A stretch of 64,000 nucleotides of DNA from Tetracentron sinense (lineage: Eukaryota; Streptophyta; Magnoliopsida; Trochodendrales; Trochodendraceae): assembly GCA_015143295.1 (NCBI GenBank), contig CM026557.1, positions 36,589,965 to 36,653,964 on the forward strand, given 5' to 3'. The notes under the pieces are model-generated. The model was not told where the DNA came from and ran no database searches. It saw only the letters and a program-made list of their open reading frames with translations. The translations under genes and the position numbers were made by a program. Shown in pieces: positions 21,501 through 31,993 of the stretch. Within the stretch, counting starts at the first letter, position 1; every line of letters begins with the position of its first letter.

Positions 21501-23276
21501 TGTGGAATCTAATTTGAAAATGATTGAAAAGTTATTTCATAATGTTTGTAATATTATGTTTTGATCCCTAAAATATTTTTAGTTTATTTTAAAAGAATCC
21601 CTATTTAAATCAAATAAATGTTTTATTTTGTTGGTGGCCAGGGTGACTTGAAGCTTGGTCTCTTTAGTGAGACGAGCTCATTTTAGTTGTGGGTTTTTCC
21701 TTTGTAAGTTCAGTCCCACATTGGAGGTGTACAAGAAGTTTTTCATGTTTATAAATGTTTTACAACTTTAGTAGAATGTAATCTTATGGTATAAGAAGCT
21801 CCTATGTTGTATAGTCTTCCATTTTCCTATCTTTATACACCATATCCTCAACATAGCAAGCAATGGGCTTTGGTCGCGAATGAGGTGCACTTTGTCTTCT
21901 TATGTTCGATCAAATTTAGGTCGTCGGTTAGTTAGATTGTGATCGTGTACTCTCGAAGTGACACGTGTGGGTGGGTTACCCACACAGATTTGGGTTCTCC
22001 ATGTGACCAATCGGTTAGGCAGTTGGGGCAATTTAGGTTCCCTGAACTTGGACCGTGGACAGTTAGGGTAGTTGACCCCAGTGAATGGGTGTCATACCAC
22101 TTGGGTCTCTATATAAGAATGGATTAAGAAGACTCAAACCCACCTAACGAGTTAGATAACCCAGAGACTCTACCGGATTGCAAACAGTGCCTAGAAACAA
22201 AGATTCAGTCCGTTCAATGGAAAAAAAACATATCCAGTCCATCTAGAGGAAGAGGACAAACCAGGCCAAGGAGGAAGAAGACCTCTACACCCAGTCCAAC
22301 CAGAGAAGGTTGAACCATATGCCCGTTTGTGGTTCAGATTAGACCTGATCCAAGATCAAAACAACATGTGATTCCAAAGATTTGGGACCGATGCTATCCC
22401 AATCATGGTGGCATGCCTGAAAGGGCTAGCCTATGGTAGTCAATACAATTGACTCACTCAAACGATCAGTCTAACCGGTTTGTCCTCGTACTAAACCAAT
22501 ATGACAGATCGACATAAGATGACTAAATCAAACCGCCTAAATTGTCCTAATGGACTCCTCTAACAGATAGTCTAACCGATTGGTAGGGGTGTCAATGGGC
22601 CTGGCTTGGGCTTGTATTTTGGTGATTTTTGAATAGGCCCAGCCTAAGCCCGACACATTTTCAAGAGGCTTTGAAGCCCGAATTCGGCCCGATTGACATC
22701 CCTACCGATTGGTCACGAACTAAACCAACTTGACTGATCAATCGAATTGAGATGCTCTAAATGAACTCAATATATTGGACTATTCTGGGTTCATTTACTG
22801 TTATGCTACCAAAATAATGGTAGAAACTATGGTTGACCTAATCTTTGGATTAAAACAGATTAATGAATTAATCGGTTTTTGTTAAGTTAAACAAAAGGGG
22901 TTTAATTGATTTTCAATTAAATGATTTTTTTAATTAAACAAAGTGTTTAATTTGGACTGAATTGCAAAATGATCATTTGGACTAAATTCATGATTAAGAG
23001 TTTTAGATTAATAAATTTAAATGAAATGGACTTTTCATAAATTAAATTTTTGTTGTAGGACTATATTACTTTAATAATCTTTAAATTAATTATTCGGGCA
23101 TACTCTAAACAGAGGCTTGGTACACCAACATTTTTCCCTTGCACATGGGAGGCTTCGACTATCTTCAATAAAGACTTTCTATCTCTTTCAAGTTGCATGA
23201 TTCAATTATATATATTATTGTTGTTCAATTTTTTATTTATCTAACTTGTGAAGTGATTTAGTAAGTAAATCCAACA
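21501..23276 (+). repeat. Solo LTR, copy 2 (inverted partner of 8174-9920)
   Basis: The block runs TGTGGAATCTAATTTG...AAGTAAATCCAACA. Flanks CTAAC and TTAAC form a 5-bp duplication with one mismatch. A TATA box (GTCTCTATATAAGAATGG near 22107) sets the direction rightward. It aligns in reverse with 8174-9920 and carries an extra 121-bp MITE. No PBS, PPT or coding sequence flanks it. Confidence 0.75.
22584..22704. mobile_element. hAT-type MITE (121 bp) inside the solo LTR
   Basis: Terminal repeats TAGGGGTGTCAATGGGC and GCCCGATTGACATCCCTA are imperfectly complementary. An exact 8-bp duplication CCGATTGG flanks it (22576-22583 and 22705-22712), the size made by hAT transposases. The partner LTR at 8.2-9.9 kb lacks it, so it arrived after the two LTR copies separated. 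Confidence 0.85.
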
Positions 23277-23669
23277 TTAACCGTATATCTCGATAAAAAA
23301 AAATGTCGTCTTATATGAAATATATGTAGAGAATTAGGTGTCCTAGGTTCAATCGAATGATATTTACTTATGATCGACAATTTGAATTGTAAACTCATTA
23401 TAAATAGCTCTCTTTGACCAGTGATGAAAGCAAACTTCTTGAAAAAAAGATCAATTTATCCCAGTACATAGCTTTCCATGAACCAGGCACTCCTCTTTTT
23501 ACTACAAGAAATCAGGGTTTTAACGACGGTTTTAAAGCGTCGGTATAATGCGGTTATCCGTCGGCATAAATCATTCAACGTGATGCTAATGTTTTTCGGG
23601 AGGCATCTGTGTACTGCTAGTGGAGCTAATTGTTGCATTCGAATGTGGCAGTTGTGACTCTTCAAACCA

Positions 23670-25120
23670 GATATTTTTCACTCCTTCATATTTACATACC
23701 GTGATATATATATATTTACTGCATAACCATCTGACACTTTATCATTGGACAGTACCTTACAGGAAATATTTTCTCTTCCGAAGACAATGAAATGCACGCG
23801 AGAGGTAAAAATGTTTTCTGTCCAACTGTGTAAGGATGAAACGCCAATCTAATACCTATATGTTTGAGATCAAGACGTTCATTTAAGTTGTCTTTTGTTT
23901 TTTCTTCAATATTCAATAATGTATCGACAAGGCTATCACAGACATTCTTTTAAATGTGCATGACATCTAGGTTGTGTCAGATTAGAAGGTACTCCCAGTA
24001 TGGTAAATTGAAGAAAACACTCTTCTTGTTCCACCTAATGTCTTTCTAAAGGAGACGTTGAGACCTGACAATTATTCTAACTGCTTAGTCCCAGAAATGG
24101 GATAGGAGCGGGACATAATTTTGCTTCTTCATCAAATGATTTTCTCTTGCAACAAAATTTGTGGTTGGCTTCCAAAAAGCGATGATGACCCAAGTAGCAA
24201 AACTTTCGGCTATGTTTCAAATACCTACTACAAGTACTATAAATATTGCAATGCAGACAAGCATAACGACCCTTGGTGTTCCATCCTCAGAGGTTTACAT
24301 ACATAGGAAAGTCATTTATTGTCCATAATAACACCGCACACATCTGAAAATTCATACTACTTAAAGCATCATAATTGTATAAGTCATCCACCCACAAGTC
24401 ATTCAACTCATCTATCAACAGTTACAAATATACATCAATGTCAATCCCAGACACACGAGGACTTGGAGTTAGTAGCGACATCAAGAAATAAGGTACTTCA
24501 TGTACATCCAAGGTGGAAAGTTATATGACATCAAGACAACATATCATGTGCTATAGGCAATATTCAATGTACCAAATGGATTGAAATCATCGCTAGCAAG
24601 CCCAAGTCTGACGTTGCGTGGCTCCGCAGCAAAGTCCGAATATTTTTTGTCGAGACGTTTCTAGGTTGGGGTGTTGGCGGGATGCCTTAACACCCCACCT
24701 TTGGTGCAACTCTCTGCATGCCATCATATGAATGAAGTTGTCTTTTCAAACATTAACAACCTCTGAAGTCTGGGCTTCAAGGGAAAATGACGCAATATCT
24801 TGACAGATACTTTACAATCCTTAGAAGAATAGGGCTCTGTCATTTCTCCGCTATTCTTCCACCTTAAAGTCCCATATACCGAACATACACTATCGTTGAC
24901 AGATTGCTTCCGATACAACATGCAAGCATTAGAGCATGCATCAATCTTGTTATACTTAAGCCCTAGTTCCCCAATTATTTTTTTAGTGTGATAGAAAGAG
25001 TTAAGCAAAGTTTCAACATCGGATAGTGCCTCCTTCATGTGTTCCTAATTTGAATAAATTGGATTTTTTCTGGTAAAACTAGGACTTGTTACTCTAGTTT
25101 GACCATATTTGGGAGCTATG
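23670..25120 (-). pseudogene. TNP2-type CACTA transposase pseudogene
   Basis: TNP2 (Transposase_21) is the transposase of En/Spm elements, cutting at CACTA ends. On the minus strand, from about 25038, the frame shows KKIIGELGLKYNKIDACSNA then CMLYRKQ and the conserved HFPLKPRLQRL. Further down, in changing frames, come RNVRLGLASDDFNPFGTL, GIDIDVYL and IDELNDLW, then WTINDFPMYVNL, and at 23930-23716 HNLDVMHI followed by KNVCDSLVDTLLN and LDLKHIGIRLAFHP. Order and spacing match the family. Stops and frameshifts are frequent and the N-terminal part and C-terminal domain are missing. Domain identity is confident; function is lost. Confidence 0.85.
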
Positions 25121-26260
25121 TAAGCCCTGGACTACAGAATTTTGTTGTATCTTATACAGTGATTAGCTCTTTTATCATCTTCATATGTTAGTCTTATTTT
25201 TTTCTCTTTCTTTGCATTGCCATTGATCTTATTGATCTTGTTTTACATAGCAAACATCTACCGAAATATAGAAATAGTAAGAGTCAACATCAATACATTT
25301 AATCTCTTATGAACGGTGTCATAAAAGGTTATATAAGATGAACTTCTATTTTAATTAGATATCTTTAAAAAGCAGCTACAAGATTTAGCAGTTAACCACG
25401 TGAAGAAGAATATTAAGAACAAGGAAGAAGAATGTTCTGTAGGGCTTTATTTTGTTATATTTACATGATTTCCAACAGACACAAAAAAATATTTCAGAAT
25501 AAAGAACAAGGAAGAAGAATATTTAGAACATAAACCTTACAATTTTCATAACAAATCTGCTTCTGAGAGAGAGAGAGAGTGATGAACCCTTCACTACCAC
25601 CTGCAAAATCTCCAATTTTCAAATCAATTCCCCACAATAAAGATCATAAACCTTACAATTATCAAGAAGTTCTCTTCGATCTACCCCATTGATCGAAAGC
25701 TTATTTTCCCAGATGCCAAAGAAGAAGAAGCAAACGACTAAATGTGCTGAAATTCAAACAAGGCTTCGAACAAATCTAAAGCTTCAGCGATTTATTCAAT
25801 AAAATGCAAAAGAGAAGAATCATTTTAAAAAAATTAAAAAGTTAAAGATCAAAGCTCGAGCTCTGTCATCGAAAACAAAAACAAAAGAAAATTTGACAAA
25901 ATCTAAGCTCGAGCTCTGTTAAAACAAACCCCCGGATATGACTCGCCTAAGCTTCAAACTTCAAGACACAACCCTAGATTCAGAAAATGATTCACAACAG
26001 AGATAGAAAACTAAAATCTCTCTCTAAATTCCAAGCTTCTTCCCAAGAAATGTGAAACCTACGAAGCTTGCTACTGTGTGAGAGAGAGAGAGAGAGAGAG
26101 AGCAACAAGGACAGCATCGAAACCGGAAGGCGACGGTGACGGCAAGGCGGTGACGACGGAAAGGTGATGATAAGGCAGAGGGAAAAAGGGGCGGGAGATT
26201 TCAAGATTAGGACGGGATGAAGTGATCACGTAGAGGCTCGGGGAAATTTCATCAAACAAT
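25121..26260. other. CACTA internal leader region with (GA)n tracts
   Basis: (GA)n runs lie at 25565-25580 and 26080-26102. The minus-strand frames of 62-70 codons are CT-rich low-complexity sequence and not credible proteins. It could hold the first exons of the element, but no TNPA-like domain was seen. Confidence 0.4.
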
Positions 26261-26589
26261 TTTTAGTGACGGGATTATTTCTATCGCTATATATGCGGTA
26301 AATATTAATGATGGTAATAATATCCTGGCTAACCAAATAACCTGTGAAAATTAGTAGGGACAATAATATAACCGTGGCTACATTTTTAGACCATCCAGTT
26401 AAATTAGTAAAATAATTTTTTATTAATACAGTATTGTAATGATTAATAGCGATAGATATATAGTGATGAAAAGAAACCGTCAGAAAAGGTGGGTTTTATT
26501 GACGGAATATTGAACCATCGCTAATTTTCCGTCCTTAATATGCACTTTTCTTATAGTGAAATTTCATCATAACTAATGGGGCTATGTAC

Positions 26590-26819
26590 CAGGGCCGGCC
26601 CAAGCCATTTAGAGGCCTAGAGTGAAAATTCTAAATGAGGCTTATTTTTAGTATTATTAAAAAAAAAAATTTACTACAAATAAGGCTTTCTAACATTCAA
26701 AATGAGCATTTTATTATTTTTAATATTCTAAATGGGGTCTTTTTAATTTTATTTTTTTATTTTTTTTAATAGGGACCTAAAGGAAAAGCTTTGATGGCCT
26801 AATGGATGGGCCGGCCCGG
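26590..26819. mobile_element. hAT-type MITE (230 bp)
   Basis: Terminal repeats CAGGGCCGGCCC and GGGCCGGCCCGG match at 11 of 12 positions, and an exact 8-bp duplication CTATGTAC flanks the element (26582-26589 and 26820-26827). CAGGGCCGGC-type ends are known for hAT elements. The interior is AT-rich and noncoding. Confidence 0.85.
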
Positions 26820-27072
26820 CTATGTACATGCAAGGCTTCTTTTATTCTATTATTTTTATTACTATTATAAACATAAAATTTCATATTGATACTTAAAAAT
26901 TATATATATTCTGCTACTCACTTTCACCCTTAAGACAAAGATTTTGTATATCCCAACAAATGTCTAACACAAAATTCTTATCTTCTTACACGTCTCTAAA
27001 AGGGGTGTAATAAGGGCAGTGGGCAGCTAGCACTCCCCAAATTATATTGGAGGTTGAATTTACCCGTTATTA

Positions 27073-27130
27073 TATCTCCTTGTACAACCCGTTTTGATTG
27101 TTATCTCCTGGTACAACCCGTTTTGATTGT
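27073..27130. repeat. 29-bp direct duplication
   Basis: TATCTCCTKGTACAACCCG followed by TTTTGATTGT occurs twice in tandem with one mismatch. Confidence 0.85.
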
Positions 27131-27329
27131 TAGTGGGTGACCCATCTTAACAATGTCAGCGTGTGCCTTCTACTATTTACTATTTGGTAAAAAGAAGAAA
27201 TCATCTTGGAGTGTCTACGCCTATCTCATTTTTGACTATATGCCTCATGCAATTTGACTATTAAATTTGAAGAAGAGTGCTAGCCCTACTTTGAGGACAT
27301 TCCTACTTCAGCCTGAACCAATCATTTGT

Positions 27330-27880
27330 CCATTTTTTTTTATTTTTAAAATTTATTTTATAAATCACCCAGAAGAGGCAAGGGTTTGGCAGACCCCTAC
27401 CTGTTTATTAATATAAATAAAAAACGGATACAAAGCAGGGGAGGACATAAAACCGAAACCCCAGCCAAGAACACCAACTTACACTCTAACATTAAATAAT
27501 GGAGATCAATCTATGCGCATCATACCTTTAATAGTCTTCGGGCAATCACTAATATTTCTGAAAATCTTATTGTCCTGATTCCTGCAAGTTTCTTTGGAAA
27601 GATAGTCAGCTACCTGGTTATTTTCACGGTAAGTATGCTGAAAAATTAAATTACATTTATTCTTCAGACTGATAATTTTCTTCCACCAGCACCAAGATTT
27701 TCATGGAGGATCAACTATCTCATTAATAACATCAATAATAATCTTAGAGTCACTTTCCACTATGATATTAGAGATTCCCAATTTATCTCACAACAAAACA
27801 CCATCCCAGACGGCCCTGATTTCAATAATTGTGTTAGATTTCAAGATTTCCATTTTCGCTGTTAAAGTACTTAGTTTAAA
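27330..27880 (-). mobile_element. 5'-truncated L1-type LINE (RNase H end + 3' UTR)
   Basis: On the minus strand the C-terminal RNase H domain of ORF2 is followed by a 3' UTR ending GGTAGGGGTCTGCCAAACCC and an A-rich tail (plus-strand T/A run 27332-27362). 5' truncation during target-primed reverse transcription would explain why only this end is present. The same tail is found at 13.9 kb. Confidence 0.75.
27490..27830 (-). pseudogene. LINE RNase H domain (RVT_3-type) pseudogene
   Basis: The domain removes RNA from RNA-DNA hybrids after reverse transcription in plant L1 elements. On the minus strand the frame reads IEIRAVWDGVLL, then LGISNIIVESDSK with the catalytic D in ESDS, then FQHTYRENNQVADYLSK, the H..R.N..AD.L signature that ends the domain. 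Two in-frame stops (after GVLL and after DPP) make it nonfunctional. Only the end of ORF2 is present; endonuclease and RT are missing. Identification rests on these motifs and is strong. Confidence 0.8.
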
Positions 27881-28917
27881 TTTTTAATGATTGTAAGGCT
27901 TTAAAATTGAAAATGACCAGATGGTTTGCTCTGGCTGAAACTAGGAATGCCTTGAGAGTAGGGCTAGCACTCCTCTTCGAAGAATGCTACACATTTCCAT
28001 TAGTCTCAAGTGTCCTCGTTTTTGGGTGGATTTGAATTGGTTTTCTAAATTAGTATGGCAGTCAAAAAGCCCACTATTTGATCAGTTAATATATATTAAC
28101 TTTTCTTTTATTAACTTAGATAAATGCCTACACTAAAAAAAATTGAGAATGTTAAATGTATTCTCAAATTTTCTACTCCCAATTTTTTAAACCATAAAAG
28201 AAATGATTGCATGGATTTTTAGGTGTAATATGGACTTTTACTTTTTAAACTGTTAAAATAATAAAACTTGTCAACGTGTTAGCCCTATCTTGGGTCTATG
28301 AAAAAACTTAATGCAGCTGGGCTAGCACTCCTCTTTTTGCTTCCAATATGTTTTTACTTGTATCTAGTGTCGGAGAATCCTCAGTGGGACCTTAACCCCA
28401 TAAATTTAATCGATGGGCCTCCTTTATGGTAGAATATCACTCCATAATTTAAACCAAAAGGAAGATCTCAATTCTCAACTCATTCCAAAGCTAAATTTTA
28501 GATGGTTGATGCCCTATCCAAGGGCGAGACAGGGGTAAGGGGGCACATGGAAGAACAATATATAATTTAATAAGGCATAGCCATGCGGCCTAGTTTGAAA
28601 AAAATTATAATTTATAGGGCATAGTAATGAGACTGGGCATAGTAATGAGATAAAGAGACATTTGCTTCCCCAAACTTTTGAAGAAGAAAAATCTATTATC
28701 TTATTTAATTATTTAATAGGGCAGTCATGGGACAAGGGGGCAACTGCCCCTGAATTTGAAAACAATATATATATTTTATGCTATGTATTTAATTATTTAA
28801 CAAAGCATAGTCATAGAACAAGGGGATAGTTGCCCCCTGTAAACAGGAGAAACAATTATGCATGTAGGATACAAAACGTATGGACGAGATGGTTCCACAA
28901 ACTTAATAGTCAAAAAA
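27881..28917. other. Unassigned AT-rich DNA
   Basis: Words such as GGGCATAGTAATGAGA (28617, 28635) and ACAAGGGGGCAACTGCCCC (28733) repeat loosely. No gene or terminus was recognised. Confidence 0.4.
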
Positions 28918-29293
28918 CACTACAAGAACTGTACCAATTAGCAACGGATTATTTCTGTCTCTAATAATCGTTTTCCGTTACTAAGAGTATTAGAGACGGA
29001 AATATTGTTCGTCTCTATTCTGTGGCAGATGCTCCCGTGACTAATGGTGTAGAGTATTAGACATGGATTATTTCCGTCTCTAATGTCTTTTACTATTAGA
29101 GACGGAAATATTTCCGTTTCTAAAACTAATTATTTAAAAAAAAAAAAAAAATTAGCCCTCTCTTTCTTCCCTCTAGTGAGAGAAAGGGTCTAAGAGAGAG
29201 AGAAAACGGGTCCCCTACCACTGTCGATGGAGATGGTAATACCGGAAGAGATGATCGGAGTTAAAGATCATCGGAATGATCACAAAGTGACGA

Positions 29294-29590
29294 GATGGGG
29301 AGAAATCAAACTCTCTGCTACTGCATATCAGATCTAGGAGAGTGGATACCAGATCTGGGTGATAGGAGCAGGCTGGCCAGAGCTTGTACTGGTCAAGACA
29401 GTGGTGGAACTAATGGGAAGCTAGTCGGGGGGAGAGCTGTTGCCGTAGCTCGCCTGAGATGGCCGGAGGTGTGGCCGTCGTGGGTTTTGCGTTTCCTTTG
29501 CTTAGAAGATGAAAGCCCTAAAATCCCATGAAAGCATCCGTAAGCGATCACAAATAAAAGAAGCAAAAAAAAAAAAAAAAAAGCTAAATC
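29294..29590 (-). other. Unidentified, possibly captured DNA inside the Pack-CACTA
   Basis: This GC-richer block downstream of the NTF2 intron differs in composition from the CACTA subtermini and may be a second host fragment. I do not recognise its product in any frame. A poly-A tract (29566-29582) separates it from the NTF2 intron. Confidence 0.35.
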
Positions 29591-29596
29591 TAAGAC

Positions 29597-29755
29597 CTGA
29601 CTGAACTCGAGGGAGTGTTGATCACCGGCGAGTTGGAGATTGCCATTGACGAAGAAGACCATGCCACCGGTGGAGACAGAGGGCTGGCAATCAACGGTAG
29701 TGATGTTGTGTTGGCACTGCTGGAAGGGAAGGCTAGTCAGCTTAGCCAAGATGTT
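29597..29755 (-). pseudogene. NTF2: Captured exon of nuclear transport factor 2 (NTF2)
   Basis: NTF2 carries Ran-GDP into the nucleus. On the minus strand 53 codons read NILAKLTSLPFQQCQHNITT and then VDCQPS, VNGNLQLAG and LEFSQ, the conserved middle of plant NTF2. The stretch begins right after a TTCTCAG acceptor and ends at CAG/GTCTTA, a splice donor, and is exactly 159 bp in phase, so it is a single complete exon with pieces of both introns. The N-terminal helix region and the C-terminal strand are absent, so no working NTF2 can be made. Frame and splice sites are intact, which suggests a recent capture or some constraint. It lies inside a CACTA element, not in a native locus. Confidence 0.85.
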
Positions 29756-30501
29756 CTGAGAACTCCAAGGAAGATGAGAACTCCAAGCAAATTGACAAAA
29801 AGGAGAGAGAGAGAGAGAAAGAGCGGGAAAAAAGAACGTAAGGGGGGGAAACTTTCCGCACAAATGTCAACAATAATTAGAGACGGAAATATTCCGTTTC
29901 TAAAGGTCTTTTACTATTAGACATGGAAATATTTCCGTTTCTAAAGGTAAATTTAAGTTTTAAAAAAAATTAAATGTCAAAATAACCATTAGACATGAAA
30001 ATATTCCGTCTCTAATGATCTTTTACTATTAGAGACAGAAATATTTCCGTGTCTAAAGGTGAATTTTTTTTTTTTTTTTTAAATAAATGTCAAAATAAGC
30101 TTTAGACATGGAAATAATCCGTCTCTAATGGTGAATAATATCGAAATAGTAATTAGAGACGGAACATTAGTGACGGTGCTATTTCCGTCTCTAAGAGTAT
30201 GCATTAGAGACGGAAATATTTTCCGTGTCCATTATTCCGTTGCTAATCGGTACATTTCTTGTAGTGAAATAAAATCAGAGACTACGCCTCGACCCCCCCA
30301 TCCCCTTAGATCTAGAATATTTCATACCCGCTTAATCATTCTTCATAAATTCATCAATATTTACTAATATTTTCAATCAACCATCACTTGGCTCCTACAA
30401 AAACAATATATATTAGCCCTGCCCTTGGCTGTATCAATCTAAAAAAAGTTCATACTTTACTTTGTTTTTCTACATGAAAGAATGAGTTATAAGTATGCAA
30501 A

Positions 30502-30515
30502 TTTTTTTTTTTTTT

Positions 30516-30555
<40 letters not shown>
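30502..30555 (+). repeat. T24-G30 homopolymer junction
   Basis: Twenty-four T residues are followed directly by thirty G residues. The G run sits at the start of a 101-bp repeat whose second copy has only GGGTGGGGGTG at the same place. Confidence 0.9.
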
Positions 30556-30556
<1 letters not shown>

Positions 30557-30755
30557 GTGTTTAGACGTGGGAATTGCCTATTTTGATGTTCTTTTGTTTA
30601 AGATTCTTGAAATTTTAATTCTCGTGTCATGTAAGAACCCATGAAATCCGGGTGGGGGTGTTTAGACGTGGGAATTGCCTATTTTGATGTTCTCCTGTTA
30701 AGATTCTTGAAATTTTAGTTCTCGTGTCATGTAAATTCCCACCCAAAAGGGAATG
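30556..30755 (+). repeat. Two-copy tandem duplication, period about 101 bp
   Basis: TTAGACGTGGGAATTGCC starts at 30561 and again at 30662; both copies continue through ATTCTTGAAATTTTA and CTCGTGTCATGTAA with few differences. Confidence 0.9.
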
Positions 30756-31127
30756 ACTATAATCCTCATGCATGTGAAGGACAATTTTTAAAACGAAATC
30801 TTAATTGAAAGCGACTCCTCCAGCTTCATTTCTTCATCTTCATCGATATTCTCCTCTACTCCACTAACATCATGTCCGATGACATCATACATTGCACAGA
30901 CACGATTCAAACTATCAGAGAGTAGACACTATTTTCCCTATCGTTGATAATACTCTAGTGATTGTTTATTGTATCTTTCTTGTAAGTTAATCTCTCTCTA
31001 AATATTTGTATATATCACATGAAATTTTAATAACAAAACCTAGCACTTGAAGTAAATGCGTGCAAAATTATTCATAGTTTACTCAATGTAAAAGAATATA
31101 TAAAGATTTGCAAAGCTTAGCACTTAA
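30756..31127. other. Spacer, nothing recognised
   Basis: No feature seen. Confidence 0.4.
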
Positions 31128-31136
31128 AATTGTGAC

Positions 31137-31310
31137 TTCTTTTTTTAATAAATGTGGATATCTTGAGCCTTAAAGACTTGGACTAACACAGGAAATACCT
31201 CCACCCCTACAACTGATATTGAGGGGAGCCCATGAATCAATCTCGAGACCTCCAGGTTTACGGTTCATCCGGGCTACTACACCCCCGTGGGTTGTAAGTT
31301 TCATCAAAAG
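31137..31310 (-). mobile_element. SINE, copy 1
   Basis: The body shares its sequence with copy 2 at 31671-31848 in reverse orientation. An exact 9-bp duplication AATTGTGAC flanks it (31128-31136 and 31311-31319). On the minus strand it has an A-box-like GGTGTAGTAGCCCGG, a B-box-like GGTCTCGAGATTGATTC and an A/T-rich tail after GATATCCACATTTAT. A tRNA-derived SINE mobilised by LINE machinery fits all of this. Confidence 0.85.
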
Positions 31311-31319
31311 AATTGTGAC

Positions 31320-31662
31320 ATTTTGCAAGTCTCATCAAACATCAAAAGAACGAGCCCTTATAATGTACAAATTTTACCTGGGATCCGTAAAAGGTTGTTC
31401 TGTCGGCTGGTGTTTGGAGTGAAAATAAAAGGCATGGAGATGATGGATGGGAGGAGGGGGAGAGAATCAAAGAGTTCTTCTTTATTCTTTATATACATTT
31501 GAAGTAAGAATCTCTATAGATGTACGACACGTGGGATAACTTTCTATAGATGTGCATTAGGTTGTTTTGTAATAATATAATAAAGTGAGGGACATTTTGG
31601 AAATCGAATGGGGAGAGTCCTTCTATTGCTGCTTTATTCCCACCAACAAAACAAACAGCTAG
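31320..31662. other. Spacer between the SINE copies
   Basis: Two overlapping plus-strand frames (31219-31422 and 31287-31502) extend from SINE sequence and are not credible genes. Confidence 0.45.
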
Positions 31663-31670
31663 CTATTGGC

Positions 31671-31848
31671 GGGAACCTCTTGGGGGTGTAGCCCAGGGCA
31701 AAAGGATGAACCGTAAACCTAGAGATCTTGAGGTCAATAGGTTCAATATTGGTTGTCTGGGGTGGGGGTATTCCCTATTTAACACATGGGCCTAGACTGA
31801 GTCTTCAATGTTCAGGATATCGACGTTTATAAAAATAAAATAAAATAA
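31671..31848 (+). mobile_element. SINE, copy 2
   Basis: Same family as copy 1. An exact 8-bp duplication CTATTGGC flanks it (31663-31670 and 31849-31856). It has GGTGTAGCCCAGG near the head, GATGAACCGTAAACCTAGAG, GAGGTCAATAGGTTCAAT (B-box-like) and a tail GATATCGACGTTTATAAAAA with repeated AAAAT units. Confidence 0.85.
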
Positions 31849-31993
31849 CTATTGGCAAGGATATAAGGGTAATAAAACAAAAATATTTGATAATAAGCAC
31901 ATGTATTTTGTAAGGGATATAGGGGTAATAAAACGAAAAGAGTTAGAAGCGAAAAATATTGGAAGACCTAAACTCTCTTTTATAATAGGAGCT

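Larger units (their letters stand above)
23510..26558 (-). mobile_element. CACTA (En/Spm) DNA, degenerate, with transposase remains
   Basis: The left end reads TACTACAAGAAATCAGGG, a CACTACAAGAAA terminus with its first base changed, followed by GACGG/CGTCGG subterminal words. The right end is TTCTTATAGTG, the complement of CACTATAAGAA, with GACGG and AGCGATGG words. The inner parts of the two termini differ and the 3-bp flanks (TTT, AAA) do not match, so this may be two CACTA elements fused or overlapping. Between them lie a TNP2 relic and a CT-rich leader. Confidence 0.6.
28918..30266 (-). mobile_element. Pack-CACTA element carrying an NTF2 exon (1349 bp)
   Basis: Ends are CACTACAAGAACTGTACC and GGTACATTTCTTGTAGTG, near-perfect CACTA terminal repeats, flanked by the 3-bp duplication AAA (28915-28917, 30267-30269). 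Subterminal regions contain many GAGACGGAAATATTTCCGT words in both orientations, the usual transposase-binding array of CACTA elements. There is no transposase. The centre holds host-derived sequence including one exact NTF2 exon. Orientation is given as that of the captured exon; the termini are symmetrical. Confidence 0.85.

Noticed and set aside
29393..29863. 156-codon minus-strand open frame taken as a complete gene
   Set aside because: Only the middle 53 codons are NTF2-like; the rest reads through intron, poly-pyrimidine and CACTA sequence. It is a captured exon, not a gene.
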